Positions 5,641 to 6,345 of a stretch of DNA of 6,345 nt are shown here, piece by piece (the stretch's first letter is position 1; each line of letters opens with the position of its first letter). The DNA is from a bacterium. GTDB taxonomy: Bacteria > CAIJMQ01 > JAADFP01. Both the position numbers and the translations under genes were made by a program. The notes below the pieces were generated by a model that was not told the DNA's origin, made no database searches, and worked only from the letters and a program-made list of their open reading frames with translations. The stretch spans positions 1 to 6,345 of the forward strand of contig JALUVB010000257.1 of assembly GCA_027021085.1 (NCBI GenBank), given 5' to 3'.

Positions 5641-6345
5641 CAAAATTATTGATTCTACCCTGTTAACTTCTTCTAACCCGGACAGTTTTTCTTTCACCTC
5701 ATCCGAAGGTGGTATATCCAGGGTTAGTATGGAGATTGCCTCTCCGCCTTTTTCCTTTCGATAGAAATTCATCTGGGCAATATTTATGTTTGAATCGCCC
5801 AGGATTTTACCAATTTTACCAATAAGTCCCGGCCTGTCAAGATTATAACAGAGAAGGATATTCCCTTCCGGGGCTATCTCTATGTTGTAATCGTCGATTT
5901 TTACCAGGCGGGGAAATTCCCTTCCCAGGAGAGTTCCGGACACGCTGTATTTCCCGGCCGAAGTAAGTGCTTCAACAATTATAAGTGAATTGAAGTCTTC
6001 ACTTCTGCCACTTTCCCGTTCCATGATTTTGATGCCTCTTTCTTCTGCCAGCATCTTGGCATTCACGTAGGTAATCAACCCCGGCTGCATTACTTCAAAC
6101 ATGCCTTTCAGTACTCCCGAAACCAGGAGAGAGTAATCTGATATCCCCATCTCTCCCAGGAACTCCAGGCGCAGTTCTTTTATCTGCCCCCTGCATAATT
6201 GCCCTACGAAAGAGCCCATCTTCTCGCTGAGGGAAAGGTACGGTTCTATCTGGTACCATTCTTCCTGCGGCACGTAGGGAAGGTTGATAACATTTCTGTA
6301 TATGGCATTTTTCAGCGCATCCACTATCTGCTGGGTGATTTCTAT
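5638..6345 (-). CDS. serA: D-3-phosphoglycerate dehydrogenase, C-terminal part (5' truncated by window edge)
   Basis: SerA oxidises 3-phosphoglycerate to 3-phosphohydroxypyruvate, the first step of serine synthesis. Only the last 235 residues are present. The frame is open to the window edge (IEITQQIVDALKNA), so the GTG at 6324 is an internal valine. The visible part holds the end of the catalytic unit (NAIYRNVINLPYV), the ASB regulatory domain at about residues 25-155 (LSLSEKMGSFVGQL, then VLKGMFEVMQPGLITYVNAKMLAEERGI), and an ACT domain at about 161-235 with DRPGLIG (170-176) and NINIAQM. This is the long, about 525-residue form; ACT domains in this family often bind serine, so feedback inhibition is plausible. 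The missing upstream part should contain the NAD-binding and catalytic domains. It is the first visible gene of the operon with the synthase and leuCD, an uncommon grouping for serine synthesis. Confidence 0.93.
   Translation of the reverse strand: MEITQQIVDALKNAIYRNVINLPYVPQEEWYQIEPYLSLSEKMGSFVGQLCRGQIKELRLEFLGEMGISDYSLLVSGVLKGMFEVMQPGLITYVNAKMLAEERGIKIMERESGRSEDFNSLIIVEALTSAGKYSVSGTLLGREFPRLVKIDDYNIEIAPEGNILLCYNLDRPGLIGKIGKILGDSNINIAQMNFYRKEKGGEAISILTLDIPPSDEVKEKLSGLEEVNRVESIIL

Noticed and set aside
5638-6324. GTG at 6324 as the start of the SerA-like protein
   Set aside because: The frame continues to the window edge with family-like sequence (EITQQIVDAL), and the visible protein has only the ASB and ACT domains, so the gene is cut by the window.

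Overview
The window looks like chromosomal DNA from an uncultured, probably anaerobic bacterium of intermediate GC. The pseudopilin with a C-terminal H-x10-DG element is a type common in the PVC superphylum and in Omnitrophota-like candidate phyla. The degenerate heptanucleotide repeats in the one long intergenic gap would fit such a genome. This taxonomic guess is an inference with low confidence; the window has no rRNA, tRNA, mobile element or CRISPR array.

Left part, plus strand (2-1829): the 3' part of a gltA/nfnB-type NADPH-dependent glutamate synthase (its start lies before the window), followed 7 nt later by a small type II/IV-like pseudopilin. Middle, minus strand (1832-2281): a 149-residue membrane protein with two transmembrane helices and a HAMP domain but no output domain. 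It converges on the pseudopilin with a 2-nt gap. A near-perfect sigma-70 promoter sits so close to its start codon that the mRNA should be almost leaderless.

Intergenic gap (2282-2620): besides that promoter, it holds three families of 7-bp degenerate tandem repeats and a small TCCCGAC hairpin. No convincing gene is seen in it.

Right part, minus strand (2621-6345): a tight operon in transcription order serA (C-terminal 235 residues only), a NifV/Re-citrate-synthase-like acyltransferase, a leuC-like large subunit and a leuD-like small subunit, with gaps of 5, 13 and about 29 nt. The obvious reading is a condense-and-isomerise module: a 2-oxoacid plus acetyl-CoA gives a tertiary hydroxy acid, which the two-subunit [4Fe-4S] hydro-lyase converts to its secondary isomer. 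The substrate is open. The synthase lacks the leucine-feedback domain of LeuA and has a DVTNRDGVQ active-site start, so citrate (Re-citrate synthase plus aconitase-like LeuCD, feeding 2-oxoglutarate and then GltA) or homocitrate are real alternatives to isopropylmalate. This is the most interesting biochemical question in the window.
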